From an uncultured Lachnospiraceae bacterium (lineage in GTDB: Bacteria > Bacillota > Clostridia > Lachnospirales > Lachnospiraceae), in the NCBI GenBank assembly GCA_951800685.1, contig CATOJY010000002.1:62001-126000 (forward strand): a stretch of 64,000 nt of DNA, read 5' to 3'. The first letter of the stretch is position 1. Each line of letters starts with the position of its first letter. This document shows, in pieces, positions 54,738-63,961 of the stretch. A program made the translations under genes and the position numbers. The notes beneath the pieces were generated by a model, which was given only the letters and a program-made list of their open reading frames with translations, was not told the DNA's origin and searched no databases.

Positions 54738-55802
54738 ATGAGAATGAATGTATATCTTACGACGGGCAGGAAGAATTATAAGTATGCCTATGTGGCCATA
54801 CAATCCCTGTTTGAAAATAATCCTGACGCTGAGATCTATCTGTACATTGTGTCAGAAGATCTTGAGGAAAGCGATCTGGTGTATGAGTATGCTTTGGCAA
54901 AACAGCATGGAAATCATATCGTTATCTTACGGTTTGACGAACAGGTGGCGGGGAAGCATATCCAGGTACATGCAGACGACCACTGGCCGATCGGGACGAT
55001 GTCAAGCTATTGGCTGTTTCATGAACTGCTCCCCGAAGAGGTTGACAGGATTCTCGTGATCGAGTCAGATACCGTGATCGTAGGCAATTTGTCTGATATT
55101 TATGAGGTGGATTTTGAGGGGGCGTATGCTGTCTGTCCTGGGCCGGAACATAAGCCGAAGAATCATCGGGATTTTATGCAGAAGATCGGAGGGGACACGC
55201 TCACCTTCGTATTGTCCATGTATGACGTCAGAAAGATCAGAGAAGATTTCCGTCTGGAGGATATCCTTGCCAAAGATGAGATCGTCAAGAAACATGCCGG
55301 GAATTCCCAGATGGAGTTTACGTTTGGATTGTTGTTTAAGGATAGAATAAAATATGTCCCTGGAAAAACATCTTGTATTGATGAAAATGAGAGATATATG
55401 CAGGAATTGGGATATGACTATATCATTGAGTGCGAGAAGACGGCCAAGATCATACATTTCTCCTCTTACAAAGATTACAGCAAGCCGTGGAATCCAGTCT
55501 TCCTTGTGCCTGGCTACCATATCTGGTGGAAGTATGCTGTGAAGAGCCCATATTACAAAGAATATATAGAACGTCAGTGGAAGCTGTATGATGCGGCCAG
55601 GGAGAGACAGGCCGAGGTGCGAAAGAATGTGTCATACAGGAATATTCTGGGGTGTACGTTAGCGCTTATGGTATTGATCCTTTGTACCCTATGCCTGGTG
55701 ACAGATGCCGGGCTGGCAGGAATAGCAGCAGTAGTGGGCGCAGCGGCCGGGGCTTTAGGAGCATCGATTTTTGTAAGATATCTGTCGATTAAATTTGGGT
55801 GA
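54738..55802 (+). CDS. GT8-like glycosyltransferase with C-terminal membrane tail
   Basis: A 354-residue protein. MNVYLTTGRKNYKYAYVAIQSL is a GT8-type start; MSSYWLFHELLPEEVDRILVIESDTVIVGNLSDIYE is the equivalent of the family's YLDxDxxVxGDL region, but the metal motif reads Glu109-Ser-Asp111 instead of Asp-x-Asp. IHFSSYKDYSKPW fits the conserved H-F-x-G/S-x-x-KPW block. Residues about 306-345 form two hydrophobic helices that should tether it to the membrane, which is uncommon in bacterial GT8. The change in the metal motif may still bind manganese. Donor unknown. Confidence 0.85.
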   Translation: MRMNVYLTTGRKNYKYAYVAIQSLFENNPDAEIYLYIVSEDLEESDLVYEYALAKQHGNHIVILRFDEQVAGKHIQVHADDHWPIGTMSSYWLFHELLPEEVDRILVIESDTVIVGNLSDIYEVDFEGAYAVCPGPEHKPKNHRDFMQKIGGDTLTFVLSMYDVRKIREDFRLEDILAKDEIVKKHAGNSQMEFTFGLLFKDRIKYVPGKTSCIDENERYMQELGYDYIIECEKTAKIIHFSSYKDYSKPWNPVFLVPGYHIWWKYAVKSPYYKEYIERQWKLYDAARERQAEVRKNVSYRNILGCTLALMVLILCTLCLVTDAGLAGIAAVVGAAAGALGASIFVRYLSIKFG

Positions 55803-55805
55803 GAT

Positions 55806-57074
55806 ATGAAAAAGAAACTGATACTGGCAACAAACAGCTTTCCCTATGATACTGGCGAACAGGCCTTTATTGCGCCGGAGTTGATGAGGCTGCGGGAAAC
55901 GTATGATATTACGGTGATATCTCATGCTGATGCAGAGCAGATGAAACGTGGTTATGTGGCGGAGCAGTACTTGAAAGGGTTACAGATTTTATGTTTTCCG
56001 CGGCCGGTTCTCACCACGCTCGATAAGCTGAAAGCCTTGTTTTCTTATCTGGGTTCCACAGATGGAAGGCAGGAAATCAGGGAAATTGCTAAGACAAGAC
56101 AGTATATGGCGCAGCGTTTCTATCAGTCTTTATCTTTTTATGCACAGGCATTGGAAGATCAGAAAGAACTCAAGGCAAAAGGGGTTCTGTCGAAGGATGA
56201 GCCGGTTATCTATTATAGCTTCTGGAATACGTATTATTGTTACAGCATGATCCGGGAGAAGAAAAGGTATTCGAATATCAGGGTTATTTCAAGGCTGCAT
56301 GGATTTGACTTGTATCACGAACGAGTACCGGGAAACAGACAGCCCTTAAAACATCAAATGGAGACAGGCTCTGACGGCCTTATCTTTTTGGGATCCTATG
56401 CACGCGCTTATTATCAGAAGCATGTACAGGGGGATGCATCAGGAAAGATACAGACGCATGTCTGTCCATTGGGAACAGAGAGACCAGGCAGACTTATGCC
56501 GCGCCAGAAGGGAGAAGAGTGGCAGCTGTTAAGCTGCTCTGACTTAATTCCCCTCAAAAGAGTAGAGAGGATTATTGATGGTCTTGCAGAGGTACAAAAA
56601 ATAAAGATACACTGGACGCACATAGGAGGCGGCAGCGAGGCGCAAAAGATTCAGGTATATGCCGCGCAGAGGTTAGCTTGTAAAGAGAATATCAGATATT
56701 CCTTTGCAGGAAGAATGGAGCACCATCAGGTACTCCAATATTATGAAACCAATCAGGTAGATTGTTTTATTACGACATCGTCCACGGAAGGGGTTCCGGT
56801 TTCCATTATGGAGGCAATGTCCTATGGTATTCCAATCATAGGGACAGGAGTAGGCGGCATTCCAGAGATGATCCAGGGCAACGGTATTCTGCTTTCCAAA
56901 GATCCCTCCGCACAGGAAGTGGGGGATGCTCTGACTACGGTTTGTTCCATGAACGAACAGGAAACAGACACCTTTAAAGGCAAGAGTTATGAATTGTGGA
57001 AAAAAACCTATGAAATTCAGGCGGCTGTAGGGAAGCTGATAGATATTTTGGAAGAAACCGGGAAGGTTGTATAA
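55806..57074 (+). CDS. glycosyltransferase family 4
   Basis: A 422-residue GT-B enzyme. LATNSFPYDTGEQAFI opens the acceptor domain, LLSCSDLIPLKRVERIIDGL the donor domain, and EGVPVSIME (328-336) is the E-x7-E motif followed by GVGGIPEM. RLHGFDLYHERVPG is typical of the WcaL/colanic-acid-like branch. It begins three bases after the GT8 stop, so the two are coupled. No membrane segment. Confidence 0.92.
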   Translation: MKKKLILATNSFPYDTGEQAFIAPELMRLRETYDITVISHADAEQMKRGYVAEQYLKGLQILCFPRPVLTTLDKLKALFSYLGSTDGRQEIREIAKTRQYMAQRFYQSLSFYAQALEDQKELKAKGVLSKDEPVIYYSFWNTYYCYSMIREKKRYSNIRVISRLHGFDLYHERVPGNRQPLKHQMETGSDGLIFLGSYARAYYQKHVQGDASGKIQTHVCPLGTERPGRLMPRQKGEEWQLLSCSDLIPLKRVERIIDGLAEVQKIKIHWTHIGGGSEAQKIQVYAAQRLACKENIRYSFAGRMEHHQVLQYYETNQVDCFITTSSTEGVPVSIMEAMSYGIPIIGTGVGGIPEMIQGNGILLSKDPSAQEVGDALTTVCSMNEQETDTFKGKSYELWKKTYEIQAAVGKLIDILEETGKVV

Positions 57075-57140
57075 GAATGGCAAAGAGAGTATTGCTACGC
57101 GCTGAAAGCATTTGGAAGCCGGAGGATAAGAGGGATTATT

Positions 57141-58343
57141 ATGCGGATCATGTTTGCGGTTCCATGTTATTGGCCGTCGCAGGACGGCGTTACGATCATT
57201 ACAAGTTACTTAGCGCAGGGGCTCGCCGCTAAAGGACATGAAGTGTCTGTTGTGACCAGTGCAGGAAATGGCGGTCTGCAGGAACTGCCTGAACATGATT
57301 TTCATGAAGGTGTAGAGATCAACAGGATGCGCGTTCAGACCAGATGGCCTCTTTTTCTCAGAGGACGCGACAACAAGAGTACCAAAAGAGCGTATAGAAA
57401 ACAAGTAAAGGATTTTTCTCCAGATGTGCTGATCGTGGTATGCGCACAGACCTGGACGCTTGACTGGATTGTCCCTGACCTGAAGAAACTGGATTGTGTG
57501 AAAGTTTTCTATTCCCATGGGTATTCTGCATGGAAAGAGCAATATTCTTACAAGGAACAGCTCAGAAAACGGAATATTGTAGGAGCATGGTCTGTTTACA
57601 AAGCCAAACGATATTTTGATAGACTACATCAGCATATTCGGTTGTTTGACCGGGTGATCTATCTGTCAGAAGATAATAATGCCGCGGTATATGCCGACCA
57701 ACATGGATTGCACAATGGAAAGATTCTTAAGAATGCGATCGACGATAGATTTTTTGGGGATGATATGAGACATCAGTATGAGGAAAAACAATGTCTGAGA
57801 TATCTCTTCGTGGCAAATTATAATAGAAATAAGAATCAGGAGATGCTGATCCGCGCTTTTAGCGCTGCCAAAATAGAGAAGGGCCAGCTACTTCTGGTAG
57901 GATTTGAAGAAAATGCTTATTATGGACATCTTCAAGAAGTGATTCGAGAAGAATTAGCGGGGCGGAGACAGAAGGAAGTGTTGTTTTATACACATGTTGA
58001 CCGGGAAACGGTGATCGAGCTGTACCGGACAAGCGATGTTTTTGTGTGTCCAAGCCTGTCAGAAAACTATCCGATCGTGGCCCATGAAGCGGCGGCGACA
58101 GGTATGCCGATCATCAGTACAGATGTCGGGATCTACAACAGGATCACGGGGGCCTATATTGTAGAGGATCAGCAAGGGATGCAGAAGGCCATGGAAGAGC
58201 TGTATTATAGCGCAGAGGAACGGAAGCGCAGAGGCAGAGCAGCGTATGACTGGGTATGCGGACAGGGATGCCGGATCCAGGATAAGGTGGATTGGCTGGA
58301 AGCGGATTTAAGGGATCATAGGGGAAAAAGGAATGGATATTAA
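57141..58343 (+). CDS. glycosyltransferase family 4
   Basis: A 400-residue GT-B enzyme. FAVPCYWPSQDGVTIITSYLAQGLAAKGHEV is the N-terminal fold, FVANYNRNKNQEMLIRAF starts the donor domain, and LSENYPIVAHEAAATGMP occupies the E-x7-E position. It is the last gene with the normal base composition of the locus. The next gene's ATG lies eleven bases inside its 3' end. Donor unknown. Confidence 0.9.
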   Translation: MRIMFAVPCYWPSQDGVTIITSYLAQGLAAKGHEVSVVTSAGNGGLQELPEHDFHEGVEINRMRVQTRWPLFLRGRDNKSTKRAYRKQVKDFSPDVLIVVCAQTWTLDWIVPDLKKLDCVKVFYSHGYSAWKEQYSYKEQLRKRNIVGAWSVYKAKRYFDRLHQHIRLFDRVIYLSEDNNAAVYADQHGLHNGKILKNAIDDRFFGDDMRHQYEEKQCLRYLFVANYNRNKNQEMLIRAFSAAKIEKGQLLLVGFEENAYYGHLQEVIREELAGRRQKEVLFYTHVDRETVIELYRTSDVFVCPSLSENYPIVAHEAAATGMPIISTDVGIYNRITGAYIVEDQQGMQKAMEELYYSAEERKRRGRAAYDWVCGQGCRIQDKVDWLEADLRDHRGKRNGY

Positions 58344-59304
58344 AGATAAACTTTATGGAATGTATAAGATGCTTCAAAAGCTGATCAATTTAGAGGGTTA
58401 CTATTTATGTAAAAGAATTAGAGCAAAATATTATATTATATACCGGGAAGAAGGAGGGGCAGGCTTTTTTTCGAATTATATGTGTGTCTTAGGTCATATA
58501 GTATTTGCACGTAAAATGGGTTATATTCCTATTGTTGATATGAAAAACTATCCGACTTTGTATAGTGAAGAGATTCCGGTAGAAGGTGTGGACAATGCAT
58601 GGAATTATTATTTTCAAAATACGGATAGTACATCTCTTGAAGCAGCATATCAGAGTGGACGTTATGTGTTGTGTAATGGTAAGTATATGGAGAAATATTC
58701 AGATAAATATGTTATGCCAAAGTGGCGTTTTCCAACAGAGAGAACGATTGAATTTTATACACCTTTTATAGAGAAAGATATGCGTTTGCGTGATGATTTA
58801 GAGAATGAATTTGAAGCTGCATGGGCAAAACTGGTTGGAAAGGAAGACGTTGTATTGGGGCTTCACATCCGGGGAACGGATATGAAAAACCGTCTGGGAC
58901 ATCCAACACCTGCCCCCACACAGTTTTATTTACAGAAAACATACCAAATTTTGGAGCAACACCCAGAGATCACAAAGATTTTTTTGGCAACAGATGAGAA
59001 CAATATTAAAGTGATTTATGAGAAGCAGTTTCAGAATTCTAAGTATAAGCTGTTTATGAATGAAGCTTTTCGTTTATGGGATGATGGAGGAACAAAAAGG
59101 ACTGGAGTGCACGAAACTAAATTAGATAATCCAAGGAAGTATCATAAATACCTTATGGGTAAAGAAGTACTGCAGGATGCATGGTTTTTAAAGCAATGCG
59201 ATTACTTGATCTGCGGGCATGATAATGTCGCCAATGTAGTCATTCTCTGGAAACAGAACCGCTATAAGGAGCTTGTATGTTTGGATCCAGTTGAGGATGA
59301 TTAA
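58333..59304 (+). CDS. RGTD-motif fucosyltransferase-like protein, copy 2
   Basis: A 323-residue protein with HIRGTDM (178-184), GYIPIVDMKNYP (63-74) and NAWNYYFQ (88-95), the same landmarks as the proteins at 53604 and 60157. IFLATDENNIKVI follows the motif. The likely role is GT-B transfer of fucose or a related 6-deoxy sugar. Base composition is clearly AT-rich compared with upstream genes. Its start overlaps the preceding GT4 and its TAA stop overlaps the stop of the inverted acetyltransferase within a shared TTAA. Confidence 0.75.
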   Translation: MDIKDKLYGMYKMLQKLINLEGYYLCKRIRAKYYIIYREEGGAGFFSNYMCVLGHIVFARKMGYIPIVDMKNYPTLYSEEIPVEGVDNAWNYYFQNTDSTSLEAAYQSGRYVLCNGKYMEKYSDKYVMPKWRFPTERTIEFYTPFIEKDMRLRDDLENEFEAAWAKLVGKEDVVLGLHIRGTDMKNRLGHPTPAPTQFYLQKTYQILEQHPEITKIFLATDENNIKVIYEKQFQNSKYKLFMNEAFRLWDDGGTKRTGVHETKLDNPRKYHKYLMGKEVLQDAWFLKQCDYLICGHDNVANVVILWKQNRYKELVCLDPVEDD

Positions 59305-59993
59305 CCGGAGTTAAGAGAATTTTCTGCAACAGAAATAAAGGTGTCAACATCATCAAAGGCATGAATGTTTTCTTTGATCCATTCAATGTCTTTATTCCAC
59401 CACTGTATTTCCAAGAGTTTTTGGATTTGTTCTGGAGTGAAGCGATATTTTATAACCTTAGCAGGGGTGCCAACTGCGATCGCATACGGAGGAATGTCAC
59501 GGGTGACAAGGGATTTAGCGCCAATAATAGCACCATCGCCAATCGTAACGCCTTCTTTCACACAGACATTATATCCCATCCAGACATCATTGCCGATGAT
59601 TACTTTGTAGTTTGTACCGTGAATGGTGGAATCTTCCATAGGAATACTCTCTGAAAGAAAATTTTCTGGAAGCAGAGAATGGGAACTATAGAAGAGCGGT
59701 GAGGAGGAAACCATGTTTAAAGCATGGTCACCTAACCCGATATGGCAGTTGGAAGCGATAGAACAAAAACGTCCGATTTTGCAGTCATGAATATAGCCAT
59801 TCTCGCCAATGACATAGGTGCCATAGCCAATATAAGATTTATGGATGCGCCCGCCAACGTTATTGTTTCCTTCAAAGAAGTCGTTGTCTGATATGACACA
59901 AGATTTTTGAAAGATGACAGATTTTTCGTGTGCGTTTTTCCACTTAAAGTAGATAAGATACAATTTGTGAAGATATTTAGAAAGTAATCCCAT
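59301..59993 (-). CDS. CatB-type hexapeptide O-acetyltransferase, inverted gene
   Basis: The only clear gene on the minus strand, 230 residues. Hexapeptide turns YIGYGTYVIGENGYIHDCKIGRFCSIASN, then GLGDHALN carrying the catalytic His, VIIGNDVWMGYNVCVKEGVTIGDGAIIGA, and GTPAKVI at the end match the CatB/VatD xenobiotic and sugar acetyltransferases common in capsule loci. ATG 59993 is preferred over 60056, because GGAG sits upstream and because the -10 box of its own promoter (60029-60034) lies inside the longer frame. It would acetylate a sugar hydroxyl with acetyl-CoA. Independent expression is likely. Confidence 0.9.
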   Translation of the reverse strand: MGLLSKYLHKLYLIYFKWKNAHEKSVIFQKSCVISDNDFFEGNNNVGGRIHKSYIGYGTYVIGENGYIHDCKIGRFCSIASNCHIGLGDHALNMVSSSPLFYSSHSLLPENFLSESIPMEDSTIHGTNYKVIIGNDVWMGYNVCVKEGVTIGDGAIIGAKSLVTRDIPPYAIAVGTPAKVIKYRFTPEQIQKLLEIQWWNKDIEWIKENIHAFDDVDTFISVAENSLNSG

Positions 59994-60028
59994 ATTTGTA
60001 CTCCAGTTGTTCGCGAATTTATAGAAAT

Positions 60029-60056
60029 AGTATAGCATAAATAACGAAAATGACAA
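60029..60056 (-). promoter_or_regulatory. promoter of the inverted acetyltransferase
   Basis: On the minus strand TTGTCA (60056-60051) and TATACT (60034-60029) are separated by 16 bases, and TGC precedes the -10 box, giving an extended -10 (TGnTATACT). A start of transcription near 60022 would leave a leader of about 30 bases with a GGAG ribosome site. It fits the isolated inverted gene. Confidence 0.72.
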
Positions 60057-60085
60057 TTAAAAGCTTAGAGGGGAGATTTAAATAT

Positions 60086-60114
60086 TTGCATATTTATTTG
60101 TCATAGATTATAAT
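60086..60114 (+). promoter_or_regulatory. promoter for the 60157 gene and downstream genes
   Basis: TTGCAT (60086-60091) and a perfect TATAAT (60109-60114) with the optimal 17-base spacer. It lies divergent to the minus-strand promoter in the 163-base gap 59994-60156. This is the best-looking promoter on the + strand of the window, and would drive the RGTD protein, the broken acyltransferase and the third flippase. Confidence 0.75.
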
Positions 60115-60156
60115 GTAGACCGTGAATTAGTGAATTAAGGGAAAGGAATAACATTG

Positions 60157-61152
60157 ATGCTGAAGAGAGGTGTACTCTATAACGGGTTATCATATATATG
60201 GCGCAACACAGTATTAAAATTCTACCGGGGCCATGCAGAAAAAAAGCGGGAGCAATACTGGATGGAGAGAAAGGAATGCTTTGGCAAGGAGAATCCAGAT
60301 CAAATTTTTTATGTGATTAGAAGACGAGACTGTTATTGTGGATTATTTTCGTTGTTTTTAACACATCTTCAGAGAATTGATACTGCTATAAAAGCAGGAT
60401 ATATTCCCGTGATCGATATGCAGAATGATTTTAATATTTATCTCACAGGGGATAAAGTCGGTAAGGAAAATGCTTGGGAATATTTTTTCAGACAACCATG
60501 TGGATATTCGTTAGAAAATATCAAAAAGAGCAGAAATATAATTATTGGTTCAGGTGCAGTACCTGAGATGTTTCCCTATCTAAATATAGATTTTCTATAT
60601 GGAAGAACAGGGGAACTTGAATATTGGCGTAAAATTGTCAAAAAATATATGAAATTAAGCGATTTTGCAAAGAGGGAAGTGGAAAAGGAATACTGCAAGC
60701 TGTTTTCAGATGTGGGTGAGGGCAAAGTATTAGGAGTTAAATGCAGAGGAACTGATTATGCGAATGGAAAACCCAAAAATCATCCAATTCAACCGACACC
60801 AGAACAGGCACTTGTAAAGGCGGAGGAGATTTTCAAAGAGCAGCATTGTACGAAGATTTTTTTGGCGACAGAGGACGCAGTGTTCTATCAATTATTTTCA
60901 GATAAATTTGGGGATGCTTTAGTTACGAATAAGACAGTCTATGCAGAATATCATGGGGGATCAACAGGAAGAGAAGAATATGAGCGTGGGGGAGCTTATG
61001 CAAATGGAATGGAATATTTGATTACGACTATGCTGCTTACAAAATGTGATTGTTTGTGCGCAGGATGTGTTTCGGGAACGGTAGCAGCGTTACTTTTGAA
61101 AGAAGGCGAGTATGAGTATACATATTTATTCGACCTGGGTCTATATGAGTAA
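60157..61152 (+). CDS. RGTD-motif fucosyltransferase-like protein, copy 3
   Basis: A 331-residue protein with CRGTDY (196-201; the usual His two residues before Arg is Lys195), GYIPVIDMQNDF (81-92) and NAWEYFFRQP (105-114). KIFLATEDAVFYQLF follows. It matches the 58333 protein in plan, although the sequences are well diverged. AAGGAA precedes ATG 60157, chosen over a TTG three bases before. Predicted GT-B transferase; the loss of the histidine may alter donor or activity. AT-rich DNA. Confidence 0.73.
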   Translation: MLKRGVLYNGLSYIWRNTVLKFYRGHAEKKREQYWMERKECFGKENPDQIFYVIRRRDCYCGLFSLFLTHLQRIDTAIKAGYIPVIDMQNDFNIYLTGDKVGKENAWEYFFRQPCGYSLENIKKSRNIIIGSGAVPEMFPYLNIDFLYGRTGELEYWRKIVKKYMKLSDFAKREVEKEYCKLFSDVGEGKVLGVKCRGTDYANGKPKNHPIQPTPEQALVKAEEIFKEQHCTKIFLATEDAVFYQLFSDKFGDALVTNKTVYAEYHGGSTGREEYERGGAYANGMEYLITTMLLTKCDCLCAGCVSGTVAALLLKEGEYEYTYLFDLGLYE

Positions 61153-61207
61153 AACGACGAACAATTTAAATTAAGCATCATGTTAAGAAGCCATAGGAAG
61201 GATGCTG

Positions 61208-62104
61208 ATGACTGGAGTGAGCACTATAAATGAGAAAAGTGAGAACATAATGATTTGGAGATCTCTTTCGTGCATTGGAGTATTAATATATCACATATTC
61301 CTTCAGTGTAAGATGGATTTTTCTTTTGGAAAGTATGGAGTGCTTTTCTTTTTTATTATTACTGGATATTTGGCATTTGTTTCTACAGATGTGCATGAAA
61401 ATAGGGGACGTTATTGGAAAAAAAGAGTTGTAAGAATTATGCCAATGTATGCGTCTATCTTGTTGCTTTGGATGGTTATATTTGCAGTGCAGGAGAGAAG
61501 TATACAAAAAAGCTGGGAATTGCTTACCATAGATTTTGTTGGTGGTACTTGGACTATATGGGTAACGATTGTATTTTATCTGCTGGCCCCACTATTGGCG
61601 AAAGTCATTGGTTCCTATCGAAAGGGGATAATTTTCTTTTTGTTCTTTTGTAGTTTAAGATTTGCTTATAGTATTTATCGTGTGCAGATTTGGACAGGAC
61701 CTGGCAATATTTTTGTTTTTGCATGGGAGGAGTATTAATATATTTTACGTTTAGAGAAGCAAAAATGAATCAAACATTATTTCTTTTGGGCATAATGATT
61801 ACTTTATTCAAGCTATCTGGTATAAGAGATGATTATTTCTTTTTCTTTCTAGTCTTTATGATTATGTTTTTATCCTCAAATTATGTAAGGATTGGGGGGG
61901 GGGAGACAGTTAATAGCAACAATTGATAAATATTCTTACAATATTTATTTAGTTCATCCGCTTGTTTTATATTTTTTAAAAGAGTATCAATACTATGTAC
62001 AGATTATAGTAGGATTACTTTGGACGTTTCTTTTTGCCTGGTTGAGTTATAAATGTATTGATGAGGGAATTGGAAAGAAACTAAAAAAACTTCTGCGTGT
62101 TTGA
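61208..62104 (+). pseudogene. OafA-like acyltransferase (acyltransferase family 3) broken by two frameshifts
   Basis: Three consecutive frames join into one protein of about 298 residues. Frame A (61208-61720) has RSLSCIGVLIYHI with the conserved first-helix His and GVLFFFIITGYL, typical of PF01757 membrane O-acyltransferases. It then runs into a stop at 61736. The next helices continue in another frame (about 61721-61893, GGVLIYFTFREAK), and the last two (from about 61892, ATIDKYSYNIYLVHPLVLYFL) return to frame A. The first shift falls at T5-G-T5 (61710-61720), the second at a ten-G tract. It would acetylate glycan outside the membrane if intact. It could be a true pseudogene, a phase-variable gene in the off state, or carry sequencing errors. 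Confidence 0.75.
61894..61903 (+). repeat. ten-G homopolymer tract inside acyltransferase gene
   Basis: Ten consecutive G residues within coding DNA of otherwise AT-rich composition. Nine G would restore the reading frame between the middle and last parts of the acyltransferase. Such tracts are classic slipped-strand sites for phase variation. Confidence 0.85.
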
Positions 62105-62161
62105 GGGAACATGCAGTAATCTAAGTTACGGTTGCATAAGGCGAAAGGAATGGAAACGATT

Positions 62162-63961
62162 ATGAAAAAATTTGTCGGCAATGATATTGCTAGTCTAATT
62201 GATGTATTTAGCAGACTGAGATACGTTTTAAATAGAAGACAGAAGAATCTCAGCGTAATTGTTTTTATTATGACAATTATTGGAGCACTGCTGGAAACAT
62301 TGGGTGTATCTATTATTGTACCTTTGGTACAGTCATTTCTATCAGCGGATCAGTTGTTACAGAATGTCTATATTGAGCCAATTGCAGAAGAATTTAATAT
62401 TACGACAGCGCAGCAACTGATTGTTTTTATATCTATTATTGTGATTTTGATCTACATTCTTAAGAATATATATATGGTGCTGCTGTCTTATGTAAGAGTA
62501 AAATTCTCAGTGAAAGTAAAGAGGGAACTTTCCATAAAAATGATGCACGCTTATATGGAGAGGGAATATGCGTATTTTCTTGGAGTAAACACAGCAGATA
62601 TTCTCCGAGGAGTCGGCTATGATGTGAGTGGAGTACAAGGGATTTTGTTCCAATTGTTCCGCATTTTGTCAGATGGGTTGACAGCGGTCTGTGTTTGTAT
62701 ATTTATTATAAAAACAGATTTATCGATGGCATTAAGTATAGTTATCCTTATGGGTCTTTCCTTATGTCTGCTCATTTTGATCTTTAGAAGTAAAATGAAA
62801 AAAATAGGTGATTATTATAGAGAGTGTACAGCTAGGGTAAATAAATATTTGTATGAATCTTTTCAGGGAATTAAAGATGTAATCGTATTTCACAAAGAAA
62901 ACTATTTTATTAGTCAGTATGAAGTTAGCTTCAGCAACCAGCAGACAGCTGAAGTTATGAGAACTCTTGCAACAGAGAGCCCAGCTTATTTTATTGAAGC
63001 TGTATTTGTCAGTGGGTTGATTACTGTAGTAGGGATAAAAATTATAATAGGAAGTAATACTGCAGCGTTTATTCCACAATTAGCGGCGTTTGCTATAGCG
63101 GCATTCAGAATATTACCTTCCATTGGTAAAATATCTGCAGGATTTAACGAGTTAATTTGTGCGTATCCGGCATTAAATGCAACATATGAAAATCTGAAAG
63201 AAGTAGAGACCTTTAAGAAAGAAAGCAGAATACAAGAAAAAAATATCGATGTAGGAAAAGAGATTTTTAGCAGGGAAATAGAAATAAAGGATATGTATTG
63301 GAAATATCCTAATTTGCCAAATTATGTGATTCGAAATTTAGAATTGACAATTCCGAAAGGAAAATCTATTGCATTAATTGGAGAATCAGGTGCAGGGAAA
63401 TCGACATTAGCCGATCTTCTATTGGGCTTGCTGGTGCCGGAACAGGGGGATGTGAAAGTTGATGGCGTAAGTATTTATCATATGATGGATTCTTGGAAAG
63501 AAACAATCGGATATGTGCCACAGACAGTCTTTTTAACAGATGACACAATTCGACATAATATTGCATTTGGAGTAGACGATAAAGATATTGATGAAACTAA
63601 GGTAATCAAAGCGGCAGAGAAAGCTCAACTGATGAATACGATCCAGCAGTTGCCGAATGGTTTCGATACAGTTCTTGGTGAAAGGGGCACACGTTTCTCT
63701 GGAGGGCAAAGACAGAGGGTGGCAATAGCCAGGGCGCTTTATAATGATCCGGAAATTTTGGTGATGGACGAAGCAACGGCGGCGCTTGACAGCGACACGG
63801 AAAATGCTGTTATGGAAGCAATTGATGCTCTACAGGGATATAAGACATTGGTAATCATAGCCCATCGATTAACAACAATACGTAATTGTGATGAAATTTA
63901 TGAGATTAAAGACGGAAAAGCATATAAAAGGGAAAAAAAGGAGCTTTTTGCTAGTGAATAA
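62162..63961 (+). CDS. PglK-like ABC transporter (flippase), copy 3
   Basis: A 599-residue fused permease-ATPase. Six hydrophobic spans end in AAFRILPSIGKI, followed by Walker A GESGAGKST (407-415), the signature FSGGQ (512-516) and Walker B ILVMDEATAALD. It is homologous to copies 1 and 2 throughout, but encoded in AT-rich DNA with different codon use, suggesting separate acquisition rather than recent duplication. Expected to flip a lipid-linked oligosaccharide. GGAAA lies five bases before ATG 62162; earlier in-frame TTG 62132 and ATG 62150 are less well placed. Confidence 0.9.
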   Translation: MKKFVGNDIASLIDVFSRLRYVLNRRQKNLSVIVFIMTIIGALLETLGVSIIVPLVQSFLSADQLLQNVYIEPIAEEFNITTAQQLIVFISIIVILIYILKNIYMVLLSYVRVKFSVKVKRELSIKMMHAYMEREYAYFLGVNTADILRGVGYDVSGVQGILFQLFRILSDGLTAVCVCIFIIKTDLSMALSIVILMGLSLCLLILIFRSKMKKIGDYYRECTARVNKYLYESFQGIKDVIVFHKENYFISQYEVSFSNQQTAEVMRTLATESPAYFIEAVFVSGLITVVGIKIIIGSNTAAFIPQLAAFAIAAFRILPSIGKISAGFNELICAYPALNATYENLKEVETFKKESRIQEKNIDVGKEIFSREIEIKDMYWKYPNLPNYVIRNLELTIPKGKSIALIGESGAGKSTLADLLLGLLVPEQGDVKVDGVSIYHMMDSWKETIGYVPQTVFLTDDTIRHNIAFGVDDKDIDETKVIKAAEKAQLMNTIQQLPNGFDTVLGERGTRFSGGQRQRVAIARALYNDPEILVMDEATAALDSDTENAVMEAIDALQGYKTLVIIAHRLTTIRNCDEIYEIKDGKAYKREKKELFASE

